Source: Promethearchaeota archaeon
Lineage (GTDB): Archaea > Asgardarchaeota > Lokiarchaeia > Sigyniarchaeales > SOKP01
Direction: 5' to 3'
Assembly (NCBI GenBank): GCA_019058425.1
Contig: JAHPYZ010000016.1
Coordinates: 7,266-61,764 of the forward strand
DNA length: 54,499 nucleotides
Shown here: positions 42,947 to 52,818 of the stretch, one piece after another
Layout: each line of letters starts with the position of its first letter
How positions within the stretch are numbered: position 1 is the first letter of the stretch
Translations under genes and position numbers: made by a program
The notes under the pieces: model-generated
What the model was told of the DNA's origin: nothing
The model's database searches: none
What the model saw: only the letters and a program-made list of their open reading frames with translations

Positions 42947-45640
42947 TTATTTTTTACTTTCTTCAATTGCAGCTTGAGCTGCGGCAATCCTAGCTACTGG
43001 AATTCTAAATGGAGAACACGATACATAATTTAAACCTATTGAATGTGCAAATTTGATCGAACTTGGTTCTCCTCCATGCTCACCGCATATTCCTGTTTTT
43101 AATTCAGGTCTAGTCTTTTTACCAAGCTCTATGGCCATTTTCATTAATTTTCCAACACCCTCTTGATCAAGAATTTCAAAAGGATTGTTTTCTAGGATTT
43201 CCTTATTTAGGTAAATAGGAAGGAATTTTCCCTCTGCGTCATCTCTCGAGAAGCCATATGTCATTTGTGTCAAGTCATTTGTACCAAAAGAAAAGAATTC
43301 AGCCTCAATAGCAATCTGATCTGCAGTTAAAGCAGCTCTCGGGATTTCAATCATTGTACCAAACTTATATTCTAGATCTACCCCATAACTTTGAATTGTA
43401 TCCATGGCTACTTCCATCAATTGTGCTTTAACAAGTTGTAATTCAGATAACATCCCTACTAGAGGAATCATAACCTCAGGTATAACGTCAATTCCTTTCA
43501 GTTTAAGCTCACAGGCAGCTTGGAATATTGCTTTAACTTGCATTTCATTAATTTCAGGCCAAACAATTCCTAATCGGCAACCTCTTAAACCCATCATGGG
43601 ATTCTCTTCTGATAATGACCTAATCAATGCAATTACTTTTTTCTTTTTTTTAATTTCATTATCTAATGGACTTGTTTCTAATAACGATCTCGATAATGCA
43701 TTTGTCATTTTAAGTTCTTGATTTTCCAATAAAACAGTCGATAATTCAGGTAAAAACTCATGGAGAGGAGGATCTAATAATCTAATAGTTACTGGTTTTC
43801 CTTCCATAATTTTAAATATTTCAGTAAAATCTGCTTTTTGCATGGGTAGTATCTTATCAAGAGCATCCTGTCGGTCCTCTTTTGTTCTCGCTATTATCAT
43901 CTTTTGTACAACAGGTAATCTTTCTTGCGCCATGAACATATGTTCAGTTCTTGTTAGCCCTATTCCTTCAGCTCCAAATTCTATTGCCTTTCGGGCATCT
44001 GTAGGAGTATCAGCATTTGCTCTGACACCTAAAATTTTCATCTCATCAGCAATTTCTAATAATTCCAGAAATTCCCCCTTAATTTCAGGTTCAATTAAAG
44101 GAACCTTTCCCTCAATAATTCTCCCAGTCGTACCGTCAATTGTGATCCAATCACCTTCACTCACAACCATTTCAGCAACTCTGAATTCTCTATTTTCTTC
44201 ATCAATTTCAACATCTTGAGCTCCTACAACAGCAGGTTTACCCATTCCTCTGGCAACTACTGCTGCATGTGAAGTTTTCCCTCCAAATTGAGTTAATACA
44301 CCACATGCGGCATAAAGCCCATGTACATCTTCGGGTTTTGTTTGTGGGCGCGCTAGGATTATATCTTGTTGACCTTGATTTGCTAATTCCTCGGCTCTAT
44401 CGGAATCAAAAATAACTTTTCCAGAAACAGCTCCCGGAGATGCATTAATTCCATGAGCTAAAACATGCACTATGGAATTTTCATCAATGCTTTTAAAAAG
44501 TAATTTTGCTACTTTTTTAGGATCAATACTCATTATTGCTTCTTCTTTTGATATTAATCCTTCTTTAACCATATCAACCGCAATTTTAACAGCTGCAGAT
44601 GGTGTTCTTTTCCCATTTCTCGTTTGTAATATATTCAGCTTACCATCTTCAATTGTAAATTCGATGTCTTGCATATCTCTATAATGTTTTTCCAATTTTT
44701 CCATTGTAGTCAGTAATTGGTCATATATCTTAGGAAATTCATCTCTTAATTCTATTAGTTTTTTAGGGGTTCTTATCCCTGCAACAACATCCTCTCCTTG
44801 AGCATTTGTTAAGTATTCACCAAATTTTCTATTATCTCCTGTAGATGGGTCTCGAGTAAAAGCAACTCCTGTAGCTGAGTTCCAACCTTTATTTCCAAAA
44901 ACCATTGCTTGAATATTAACAGCTGTCCCAAAATCAGGGATATTATTGATCTTCCTATATGTGATAGCTCTTCTATTATTCCAAGATTTAAATACAGCTT
45001 CTATTGCTAAGAACAATTGCTTAACTGGATCTTGTGGAAAAGGAGAGCCAATTTCTTTCTCATACAACGCTTTGTAGTCCGCAATAACTTTTTGTAGATC
45101 AGTCATCTCTAAATCTGTATCTTGAGCATTTCTTCCAATTGCTCGCTTATACTTGTTTAATATTCGCTCAAATTTTTCATCTCCGATTGCCATAACTACA
45201 TCTCCGAACATCTGAATAAATCGTCTGTAACTGTCGTAAGCAAATCTTGGATTATCCGTCTGTTCTGATAAACCTAAAACACTCTCGTCATTCATTCCTA
45301 AGTTAAGAACTGTGTCCATCATGCCTGGCATGCTCATAGGCGCTCCTGAGCGAACACTTACAAGTAATGGATTTTTATTATCTCCAAATTTCTTTCCTGT
45401 GTTTTGCTCTAAGGTTTTTAAATAATCCATTACGTTTGGAGTTAATTCTTTCATTACTTTTTTCGGGTGCACAAAGTATTGAAGACATGCTTCTGTGGTT
45501 ATTGTGAAACCAGGGGGAATTCTTAGTCCTAGTTTAGTCATTTCAGCTAAATTAGCACCTTTTCCACCAAGGAGGTTCTTTAAATCCTTATTACCTTCAC
45601 TAAAATCATATACAAATTTCTTGTTTTCAGTGGTTGTCAT
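42947..45640 (-). CDS. ppdK: Pyruvate, phosphate dikinase
   Basis: Interconverts pyruvate, ATP and phosphate with PEP, AMP and pyrophosphate. Order of domains: ATP-grasp (LLGGKGANLAEMTKLGLRIPPGF, SGAPMSMPGMMDTVLNLG), the phosphohistidine domain with GGKTSHAAVVARGMGKPAVVG, and the TIM-barrel PEP domain (GIGLTRTEHMF, GRLGIV-type RGCRLGIVWPEI, SFGTNDLTQMTYGFSRDD, CGEHGGEP). The 897 residues are typical. The long conserved sequence is uninterrupted. In a heterotroph it can serve either gluconeogenesis or pyrophosphate-linked glycolysis. Confidence 0.97.
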   Translation of the reverse strand: MTTTENKKFVYDFSEGNKDLKNLLGGKGANLAEMTKLGLRIPPGFTITTEACLQYFVHPKKVMKELTPNVMDYLKTLEQNTGKKFGDNKNPLLVSVRSGAPMSMPGMMDTVLNLGMNDESVLGLSEQTDNPRFAYDSYRRFIQMFGDVVMAIGDEKFERILNKYKRAIGRNAQDTDLEMTDLQKVIADYKALYEKEIGSPFPQDPVKQLFLAIEAVFKSWNNRRAITYRKINNIPDFGTAVNIQAMVFGNKGWNSATGVAFTRDPSTGDNRKFGEYLTNAQGEDVVAGIRTPKKLIELRDEFPKIYDQLLTTMEKLEKHYRDMQDIEFTIEDGKLNILQTRNGKRTPSAAVKIAVDMVKEGLISKEEAIMSIDPKKVAKLLFKSIDENSIVHVLAHGINASPGAVSGKVIFDSDRAEELANQGQQDIILARPQTKPEDVHGLYAACGVLTQFGGKTSHAAVVARGMGKPAVVGAQDVEIDEENREFRVAEMVVSEGDWITIDGTTGRIIEGKVPLIEPEIKGEFLELLEIADEMKILGVRANADTPTDARKAIEFGAEGIGLTRTEHMFMAQERLPVVQKMIIARTKEDRQDALDKILPMQKADFTEIFKIMEGKPVTIRLLDPPLHEFLPELSTVLLENQELKMTNALSRSLLETSPLDNEIKKKKKVIALIRSLSEENPMMGLRGCRLGIVWPEINEMQVKAIFQAACELKLKGIDVIPEVMIPLVGMLSELQLVKAQLMEVAMDTIQSYGVDLEYKFGTMIEIPRAALTADQIAIEAEFFSFGTNDLTQMTYGFSRDDAEGKFLPIYLNKEILENNPFEILDQEGVGKLMKMAIELGKKTRPELKTGICGEHGGEPSSIKFAHSIGLNYVSCSPFRIPVARIAAAQAAIEESKK

Positions 45641-45806
45641 GTTATTCTACCAAAATCTCTATAATCATCAATTCTAGATATGATTAAAACAACAGTTTTA
45701 ATTTTTATAGTTTACCTAGATAACTTGTAAAACATTTATTATTATAGTAATCTCATAAAGGAAATAAAATTTTCTAAAAAAGGTAATCTATCAATGTTTA
45801 ATTCAT

Positions 45807-46631
45807 TTATTTTCTATTGAATTCGTTTAAAAGTTCCCAAATTCCATTTATTATAAAATCGGGTTTAAAATCACTATTTTTGATCATATCCATGGTTATT
45901 TCTCCAGATAATACACAACATGTTGTTACTCCTGCTTCTTTTCCCATTTTTATATCTGTATAAAGACGATCTCCGAACATTACTGCATTTTTGGAAGAAA
46001 TTCCTAATTCATCTAATTTGAAAAGAAGCATTTCTTTATTGGGTTTTCCAAACACTTTAGGCATTCTCTCTGTAGCTTTATATAGAAGTGCTGCAATTCC
46101 TCCTGCATCTGGTATATATCCATCTTCGGTAGGGCATCTATTATCGAGATGAGTAGCAATATATGGAAAATCTGGCTTTTGGAGGATATATGCTGCTTTT
46201 ACTAATCGTTCATAAGTTAATTCTTGATCAAAAGCAAGTACCAATATTTCGGGATCTTCCTCTGTCAACTCAAATCCTTCATCCTTAAATTCATTTTTAA
46301 GAGATTGAGTGCCTAGTAGAAATATTTTTTTATACCCCTTTCTATTTAGAAAGTCTATTGTTGGATGTTGCGAGAGAATAAGATTTTCACGAGTTATTTT
46401 TATGTTGAGTAGATGTAATTTTTTAAGATAATCTTCGGTTGATTTGCTTGAATTATTCGAAAGGAAAAAGAATTTTTTCTCTTTTTTTCTTAAAACTTCA
46501 ATTAATTGAAGAACTCCTTTAAATAGCTTATCTCCTAAGTAGATTGTACCATCTAAATCAAAAAAGTACACTAGTTTATTGGTTAATTCGAATAAATTAC
46601 CTGAGTTGAGATCCATTTTAGGCTTCAACAA
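45807..46631 (-). CDS. HAD-superfamily phosphatase, NagD-like (subclass IIA)
   Basis: Motif I is YFFDLDGTIYLG (nucleophile Asp), motif II FLSNNSSKS, the cap resembles NagD/PGP (TEDGYIPDAGGIAALLY), motif III FGKPNKEM, and motif IV VMFGDRLYTDIKMGKEAG. The 274 residues are complete. The substrate is probably a small phosphate ester such as a nucleotide, phosphoglycolate or glycerol phosphate. The genes are spaced loosely: 166 bp to ppdK upstream control DNA and 50 bp to the SCP2-like gene. Confidence 0.9.
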   Translation of the reverse strand: MLKPKMDLNSGNLFELTNKLVYFFDLDGTIYLGDKLFKGVLQLIEVLRKKEKKFFFLSNNSSKSTEDYLKKLHLLNIKITRENLILSQHPTIDFLNRKGYKKIFLLGTQSLKNEFKDEGFELTEEDPEILVLAFDQELTYERLVKAAYILQKPDFPYIATHLDNRCPTEDGYIPDAGGIAALLYKATERMPKVFGKPNKEMLLFKLDELGISSKNAVMFGDRLYTDIKMGKEAGVTTCCVLSGEITMDMIKNSDFKPDFIINGIWELLNEFNRK

Positions 46632-46681
46632 TTATTTAAAATTAAATAAAAAAGAAAAAATATTATTGGTTTTTCACTATT

Positions 46682-47113
46682 TCAATAAAACTCAGTCTCT
46701 ACCATAGTGCTAGAAACAACGAGTTCTTGTGCTGCTCTTGTTGCTCTCAATACTTTAGCCATGTCTCCTTTTAGTCTGGTTTTACCTGCAAGTAATCCAC
46801 GAATAGGATCTAATTCCTTGTTGATAATTTGTACCCATGCATCGTAAGGTCCGGCATATTCATATTCCACATCTACTTCTTCTCCGGCTTCTACTATCTT
46901 GCATCCTGTACATTCTCCATGGTATAACCCTACAAATACACGAATTTCATGATCTAAATTACCAGAGGGTTCAACAACAAAAAGAAAGTCGCCTTCCCAC
47001 CCATCAGGAGGGAAACCATCTGGTCCAGCAGCGTCTCTATAATTTTCATTTCCATTAATGGCTTTACAAAAAGCATCAGCCCATTCTTGTGTTCCAAATA
47101 ACATGAGATTCAC
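46682..47113 (-). CDS. SCP2 sterol-binding-domain protein
   Basis: The 143 residues have features of the SCP2 family common in Asgard and other archaea: LFGTQEWADAFCKAIN at the start, WEGDFLFVVEP, GLYHGECTGCKIVE, YAGPYDAWVQIINKELDPIRGLLAGKTRLKGDMAKVLRA. The final segment corresponds to the lipid-pocket strand and helix. It probably binds acyl chains or acyl-CoA. The position between an acyl-CoA ligase and a HAD phosphatase supports a link with lipid or fatty-acid handling, which is inference. Confidence 0.85.
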   Translation of the reverse strand: MNLMLFGTQEWADAFCKAINGNENYRDAAGPDGFPPDGWEGDFLFVVEPSGNLDHEIRVFVGLYHGECTGCKIVEAGEEVDVEYEYAGPYDAWVQIINKELDPIRGLLAGKTRLKGDMAKVLRATRAAQELVVSSTMVETEFY

Positions 47114-47249
47114 TCTTATTTTTTATTTTATAAAACAATGAATATTTCATTTATTTTAAATTTTAATTGGAATTTATTGGTATTCTATTTTTTAAACAGA
47201 AAAATAAAATGAAAGTATTAAAAATTATAATTTAGTTTTATTATTGTGT

Positions 47250-48950
47250 TTATTTAATTTCTCCTCTTTCCTTCATTTTAGCGATTTCTTCATCTCTAAG
47301 TTTTCGCTTAAAGATTTTCATTGCCAATGTCAATGGTAAGGTTTTTCGAAACTCAACATATTTTGGAACTGCGTAAGGTGGAAATTTATCTCTACAAAAC
47401 TTAAGAATGTCATCGGTTGTTGTATCTTTATAACCAGGATTGAGCTGGATAAACGCTTTTATTCGTTCACTTCCAGGACGTTCTGGATCTGGGAGACCAA
47501 TGATAGCAACTTCATTAACTGCTGGATGTTCATATAATAGATCTTCAAATACTCTTGAATATACTTTCATACCTGATACACTAATCATATCCTTAATTCG
47601 ATCTACAATATTGAAATATCCATCCTCATCCATTACACCAATATCTCCCGTAGCTATCCATCCATCTTCAGTTAATCCCTTTCCCGGAGTAGGCCAATAT
47701 CCTTTCATAAGTTGAGGCCCTCGGACAATAATTTCTCCGGGTTCTCCAAATGGAACCTCTTCTCCCGTTTCAGGGTCAACTAATTTAACGTCAGTATCAG
47801 GAACAGGTACTCCAACACTTCTTTTAACTTCTGACATAAATCCTGTGACTTTTGAAAGACCAGAAAGATTTAGATGAGTTACTGCTGTTTCAGTCATCCC
47901 ATAACCCTCGCTCAGAGGTACACTTGTTTTTTTCTCAAATTTCTCGGCGATTTCAGGAGGAAGTGCTGATGCAGCAGAATAATAAAAAATTGGCATCTTT
48001 GGCATATCTCTCTCAGTAAGAATCATGTAATGAGTAGGAACAGCACAAACCATAAAAGGACGATATTTCTTTATTAATTCTAATATTTTATTAATATCTC
48101 TAGGATCAACTAAGAACATATTTAATCCCATATAGATTGCAGCAAATACCATCATATGTCCATACTGATGGAATGTAGGAACACAAATTAATAGAGAAGC
48201 CTTTCCTTTTATTCCAGCTTCTAAAGGTTTTATATACCATTGAAACGTTTGGATAGTAGTCGTAGTAACATTATAATGAGTTAACATTGTACCCTTTGGA
48301 ACCCCTGTAGTACCTCCTGTAAAAGGTAATTCTGCAAGATCCTCTTTTGGGTCAATCTCAACATCAGGAAGATTTGGCTCATATTTATTCATTAAATCTT
48401 CAAATTTAATGCCCCCATAAGTTTCTTTTATCTCTGGTGGTGAATAATCGGGGAAAATAGGAACAAGAGTATAAATCATTGTTTTGACGCTTGTTTTATC
48501 TTTTATATCATTAACACGTTCAAGACGTCTATATGAGCAAATAACAGTTTCTGCTTTAGATTCACCTAATTCATATAATAAATCTGGAGCTTTATGCAAT
48601 ATACTGAGAGGAACATGAATCGCACCTAGACGTAAAATAGCAAAATCACTAATAATATACTGTGGACAATTTGGAAGAATTGTAGCAACTCTATCTCCCT
48701 TCTTTATCCCTAAAGCTAACAAAGCGGTTGCAAATTTATCTACTTGCAATTTTAATTCCTTGTATGTGATTACATCGTCCATGAAACTAATCGCTTTACA
48801 ATCAGGAAAGTTAGTTGCTGTATCCTCAAGGAATTTGTAAGCAGATATTTCAGGAAAAGGTTCCATCGTTTCCGCGAGTTTGAAAGGTCCTAGTTTATAA
48901 CTCTTTTTCCATGGTTTATCAGCATATGTTAACTTTTTTTCTTCAGTCAC
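47250..48950 (-). CDS. AMP-forming long-chain acyl-CoA ligase
   Basis: Activates a fatty or other carboxylic acid to its CoA thioester with ATP giving AMP and PPi. ANL-superfamily motifs: the P-loop LPFTGGTTGVPKGTMLTH, LSEGYGMTETAV (A5), GWIATGDIGVMDEDGYF (A7), VDRIKDMISVSGMKVYS (A8) and the catalytic Lys near the end in LTLAMKIFKRKLRDE (A10). The 566 residues are full length. It is followed by a SCP2-like protein and preceded by AOR, a set suited to oxidising aldehydes to acids and activating them. Confidence 0.94.
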   Translation of the reverse strand: MTEEKKLTYADKPWKKSYKLGPFKLAETMEPFPEISAYKFLEDTATNFPDCKAISFMDDVITYKELKLQVDKFATALLALGIKKGDRVATILPNCPQYIISDFAILRLGAIHVPLSILHKAPDLLYELGESKAETVICSYRRLERVNDIKDKTSVKTMIYTLVPIFPDYSPPEIKETYGGIKFEDLMNKYEPNLPDVEIDPKEDLAELPFTGGTTGVPKGTMLTHYNVTTTTIQTFQWYIKPLEAGIKGKASLLICVPTFHQYGHMMVFAAIYMGLNMFLVDPRDINKILELIKKYRPFMVCAVPTHYMILTERDMPKMPIFYYSAASALPPEIAEKFEKKTSVPLSEGYGMTETAVTHLNLSGLSKVTGFMSEVKRSVGVPVPDTDVKLVDPETGEEVPFGEPGEIIVRGPQLMKGYWPTPGKGLTEDGWIATGDIGVMDEDGYFNIVDRIKDMISVSGMKVYSRVFEDLLYEHPAVNEVAIIGLPDPERPGSERIKAFIQLNPGYKDTTTDDILKFCRDKFPPYAVPKYVEFRKTLPLTLAMKIFKRKLRDEEIAKMKERGEIK

Positions 48951-48990
48951 GATTTATTCCCCCTCATTTTTATATGCTAATTTTTGTTAA

Positions 48991-50850
48991 TCAATATATT
49001 TCCTTAATCGTCCACTCCAGTCCAAGCTCTTTTAATCTTTCTTGAGTGGGTTTACCAGTTTCTTTATCCCAACCACGATATTCATAATATGCATCTAAAA
49101 GTGTGTCTAGATTAACAATTTGTCCTTTTGCGGGACCTTCGGGCATTGGTTCTTCCAAAAAACGAGCAGGAAGTGTATCATCCTTTCTGCTTAATCCTTC
49201 TCGTACACTATATACCCTAGCAAGATTATATAATCTCTCTCCAGCTTTAGCAAAATCTTTGACAGTAAATTGATAACCTAATAATTTTTCTATTAGAGAC
49301 GCCCAATCCTCTGAAGATAAAACCATACCCATAAATTTACAACCACCAATCGAGTCAAATACTCCAAAAGCATCTTCAAACTCTTTTACAACTCTAGTAT
49401 CTTTGGGATTTTCATTAAGAATATCATCTACCATAGCATCTTCAACTATCATAAATGGCATTGATAAGAATGCCGGTCCTTCAATAAATCCTGTAATATG
49501 ACATCCTCCTCGGTTAGCAGTAGCATAAGCTAATCCAGATATTTTAGCTGCTCTACTATCATAAGCGGGAAGTTCTAAACCTTTAACTTGCATTGCGAAT
49601 TTTATAGAATCCTTTCCCAGTTTATTTGCCATATTTCTTGAACCTTCAGCTAATAAATTTCCAATTCCTTCTCTTGTGCTAATTTTAGAAATTAAATCAA
49701 CCACCAAATCAGCATTTCCAAAAGTGAACTCTAATCCATCTGTATCTTCTTTCGTTAAAATTCCTTTCTCATAGCATTCCATAGCGAAGGCTATTGTTCC
49801 TCCTGCTGAAATTACATCAAGACCGTATTCATTACAGAGAAAATGTGCCATAGTAATTGCTTCTAAGTCGTCAACACCACACATTGTTCCAAGAGCCCCT
49901 ATTGATTCATATTCGGGACCTTCTCCTGAGCTTTTATATTTTCCTTCCTTAATTTCAACAATACGTCCACAGGCGACGGGACATGCAAAACAAGGTTTAC
50001 GTCCCGTGAGCATTGTTTCATTAATTGCTGTTCCATTTATCTTATCCATATTTGGAAAGACTCCCGTCTGGAAATTTCGTGTGGGTAATCCACCCTTAAC
50101 TCCAACTAAATCAACCATAGTAGCTGTTCCAAACACTTCAAGAGTCATTTTTAATAAACTCTGGTTAACCCAATCGTATCTCTGTTTTGCTTCAGTTTTA
50201 TATTCTTCTGGATTTGCAACTTCAATTTTAGCATTACCCTTTGCAGCTATAGCTTTCAATTTTTTAGATCCCATGACGGTACCCATCCCACATCTCCCAG
50301 CAGCTCTACCGTAATTTGGTTTATCACAATCATTCATGACTGCAGCGTACTTAACTAAATTCTCGCCTCCAATACCTATACAAGCCACATTAAACTTATC
50401 TCCTAGATCTTCTTTTATGATCCTAGTTGTTTCTGAAGTATTTTTACCCCAAAGATGTGTTGCATCTTTAAGTTCTGCTTTTCCATCTTCAGTAACAAGA
50501 TAAACTGGTTTTGGAGATATTCCTTCAAAAATAACACCATCAAAACCAGATCTCTTAAGATCACGGCCCCAAAAACCAGCAGAATTTGCTTCACCCCAGA
50601 TACCTGTAAGCGGAGATTTTGCTACTACACAATATCTTCCGGTACTGGGTGAGGGAGTTCCTGTTAATGGTCCAGTCATAACTATAAGTTTATTTTCAGG
50701 TCCTAATGGATCTATTCCTTTTGGTACCTCATCTATTAAATATTTTGTTGCTAATCCAGCTCCTCCTAAATATAATTTTAAGGTTTCTTCATCAGGAAAT
50801 TCTTCACTAATTTTACCGTTTGTTAAATCCACTCTTAGTATCTTTCCCAT
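48991..50850 (-). CDS. aor: Tungsten-containing aldehyde:ferredoxin oxidoreductase
   Basis: Oxidises aldehydes to carboxylic acids, reducing ferredoxin, using a tungstopterin and a 4Fe-4S cluster. The start MGKILRVDLTNGKI is typical, followed by GRAAGRCGMGTVMGSKKLKAI (pterin binding), RKPCFACPVACGR providing three cluster Cys, and a fourth Cys in SIGGCKFMG. AYDSRAAKISGLAYATANRG is the second pterin motif. The length of 619 aa matches AOR. It is upstream of the acyl-CoA ligase by 40 nt on the same strand, so the two are probably cotranscribed. Confidence 0.95.
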   Translation of the reverse strand: MGKILRVDLTNGKISEEFPDEETLKLYLGGAGLATKYLIDEVPKGIDPLGPENKLIVMTGPLTGTPSPSTGRYCVVAKSPLTGIWGEANSAGFWGRDLKRSGFDGVIFEGISPKPVYLVTEDGKAELKDATHLWGKNTSETTRIIKEDLGDKFNVACIGIGGENLVKYAAVMNDCDKPNYGRAAGRCGMGTVMGSKKLKAIAAKGNAKIEVANPEEYKTEAKQRYDWVNQSLLKMTLEVFGTATMVDLVGVKGGLPTRNFQTGVFPNMDKINGTAINETMLTGRKPCFACPVACGRIVEIKEGKYKSSGEGPEYESIGALGTMCGVDDLEAITMAHFLCNEYGLDVISAGGTIAFAMECYEKGILTKEDTDGLEFTFGNADLVVDLISKISTREGIGNLLAEGSRNMANKLGKDSIKFAMQVKGLELPAYDSRAAKISGLAYATANRGGCHITGFIEGPAFLSMPFMIVEDAMVDDILNENPKDTRVVKEFEDAFGVFDSIGGCKFMGMVLSSEDWASLIEKLLGYQFTVKDFAKAGERLYNLARVYSVREGLSRKDDTLPARFLEEPMPEGPAKGQIVNLDTLLDAYYEYRGWDKETGKPTQERLKELGLEWTIKEIY

Positions 50851-51083
50851 ATAACCGTAAATTTTCTTTACACCTCAATATCAATTTTGATTAATTATTT
50901 TATTTTAATTTCAGTTTAATTAAAAATCAATTAATTAATCTTATTCCTTTAATTATAAAATCATTTCTATTTTTCTAAAGAACTAATTATAGCAATTTGC
51001 TTTTAATGATTAAAGAGTAATTAAAAAAAATGCTAAAAATACTTGAAAAGTTATGTATTTCCATTAAAAAAAAGGGGTATTAA

Positions 51084-52223
51084 TTATACTCCAATTCCAA
51101 TTGTGTTGCCAATGCCTGCTATGATAATTTTACTTCCTTTTTCAGTCCGTTTTCTTATAGAATTTTTTATTTTCTCTACAAAACCTGCAACAGATTGAGT
51201 TATTGGTCGTTTCATTGTTGTTATAGCATCTTCTAATGATTGTTTACAAATGAGAGCATCAATAGGAATTGCTCTTCCAGTTGAAGCTTCTTCAATGAAA
51301 TGTTTTTCAATTCCAATACCTCCTATTGCTGCACCTACTCCGACAGCTACTGAACCTGTTTTATCTCCAGTAAGTTTCAAACCCGCATCAATCATTATTA
51401 TCCTTGAAATATTATCGCCATTTTGTTCAATGATTTTTTTGATCGCTTTTCCAGGTTTTCCGACAGTCCCCCCTGGACCTTTTGCACGTACTACAAAAAT
51501 TAATCTATCTTCAAAAGTTAGTTCTTGAACTATTGTATCCCGAGTGATCTCATCAGCTTTAATGTCATTATCTGATACTGCTCTAATAAAGCTAGCAGCG
51601 ACTAACGGGCCAAGACCGTCTCCAATTGGGGATCCTTCAGAAAATGCTTTAGATGCATGGTAATAGGCTTTAGCCATACTCATAATTAGTCCTAACTGAT
51701 ATGAAATCTGAAGTAATAATATCATTGACTTTGACTTTTTACCTAAAATAAGATAATGTCGGATCAGTCTATAAATAAAATCTATCGCCATAGTGGCTTC
51801 TAGTAAATTTTCCAAATTTGCCCTTTGCACTGTGTCTGCATTTGGAGCCATAATTTCTACTTCTTCTTTAAATCTATTATCTCGTACATCAACAACATGA
51901 TCAAATTTAGGAATAATTCCATATGGGTCAAGAGACACAGGTCCAATAGTTACAAATGTAATGAAATCCTCAAGTTGTAGCATTAAATCTTTTTGTGTTT
52001 TCTTTTTATCCGCAAATTCTTTAAAATTTGTAATTAAAATTTCTTTGCATTCATCATTCCACTTTTTCAATTTTTCTAATGCAGTTTGAATTTCTTTTGA
52101 CGCTTTCCATGCCTGTATTTTTTGTCCATAAAACATTGAAACAAAAATTAGTAATAACCATAATAATGATATAATAAGGGAAACGGGATCTGTACCTTGG
52201 GACATCTGGTAAATGTTATTCAT
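51084..52223 (-). CDS. DUF1512 archaeal membrane-anchored protein
   Basis: One N-terminal membrane helix (LIISLLWLLLIFVSMFYG) precedes a large soluble domain matching the archaeal DUF1512 family by length (379 aa) and motifs: LEDFITFVTIGPVSLDPYGI, GSPIGDGLGPLVAA, RAKGPGGTVGKPGKA, DAGLKLTGDKTGSVAVGVGAAIGG, and the Gly-rich ending GIGNTIGIGV. The Gly-rich and Asp-containing motifs suggest a catalytic or nucleotide-binding site, but no function is established. It diverges from the zinc-ribbon membrane gene. Confidence 0.85.
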   Translation of the reverse strand: MNNIYQMSQGTDPVSLIISLLWLLLIFVSMFYGQKIQAWKASKEIQTALEKLKKWNDECKEILITNFKEFADKKKTQKDLMLQLEDFITFVTIGPVSLDPYGIIPKFDHVVDVRDNRFKEEVEIMAPNADTVQRANLENLLEATMAIDFIYRLIRHYLILGKKSKSMILLLQISYQLGLIMSMAKAYYHASKAFSEGSPIGDGLGPLVAASFIRAVSDNDIKADEITRDTIVQELTFEDRLIFVVRAKGPGGTVGKPGKAIKKIIEQNGDNISRIIMIDAGLKLTGDKTGSVAVGVGAAIGGIGIEKHFIEEASTGRAIPIDALICKQSLEDAITTMKRPITQSVAGFVEKIKNSIRKRTEKGSKIIIAGIGNTIGIGV

Positions 52224-52341
52224 CTCTTTTTTAAATTGGTTAATGTTTGAAAACTTAAATCTATTAAATTTTAATAATAATAAAATTTATTTATTCTTTT
52301 CTATTATAAAGCATAGGAAAGAAGATATTAGGACAATTTCT

Positions 52342-52776
52342 ATGATTGAAGAAGAAGACGATGAGGATATACTAAAAAAAGGAATTACCTTAAAAAGTGT
52401 TTTGAAGAACATTTTGTTAATTATATTAATTGTAGCAGGATTTTTATTTATCTATATTGATATTGGTATAGACCAAGTCACAAGTTGGTCAATTGGATTT
52501 ATGCTAATTTGTTTTGGGGCTACTCTAATTCAATTTCAAAAAAGTCCTACCGAGCCTATAAGACAAACCTTGACGATTCTAATATGTAAGCTTTGTGGTC
52601 TAACAAAGGTAAGAAATTACGAGAAAGGAGATTTTGTTTATAAAAGGAAGGATAGATGTGAAAAATGTGATGATTTTATGGAAATTAAACAAATTTACTC
52701 CGTAAGATTGAAAAGCCCTACTGAAAAGAATAAGGAACAAGAAAGTAAGGCAAAAGCTTTAAAAGTTAAAGAATAG
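52342..52776 (+). CDS. Two-helix membrane protein with zinc-ribbon-like tail
   Basis: The start is taken at ATG 52342 (MIEEEDDED), because the longer open frame from 52213 overlaps the divergent DUF1512 start and its first 43 residues lack character. Two membrane helices follow (LLIILIVAGFLFIYI and WSIGFMLICFGATLI). A soluble part then carries C-x2-C (CKLCGL) and, 26 residues later, C-x2-C (CEKCDD), a likely zinc ribbon. The tail is Lys/Glu-rich. It ends 42 nt before coaD on the same strand. Function unknown. Confidence 0.7.
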   Translation: MIEEEDDEDILKKGITLKSVLKNILLIILIVAGFLFIYIDIGIDQVTSWSIGFMLICFGATLIQFQKSPTEPIRQTLTILICKLCGLTKVRNYEKGDFVYKRKDRCEKCDDFMEIKQIYSVRLKSPTEKNKEQESKAKALKVKE

Positions 52777-52818
52777 ATATTCTTATTATCCTTTTTTACT
52801 AGTTAGGGTGTTCTTTAG

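Noticed and set aside
50851..51083. Hidden small gene between DUF1512 and AOR
   Set aside because: The 233 bp carry no supported open frame; they look like promoter and 3' sequence.
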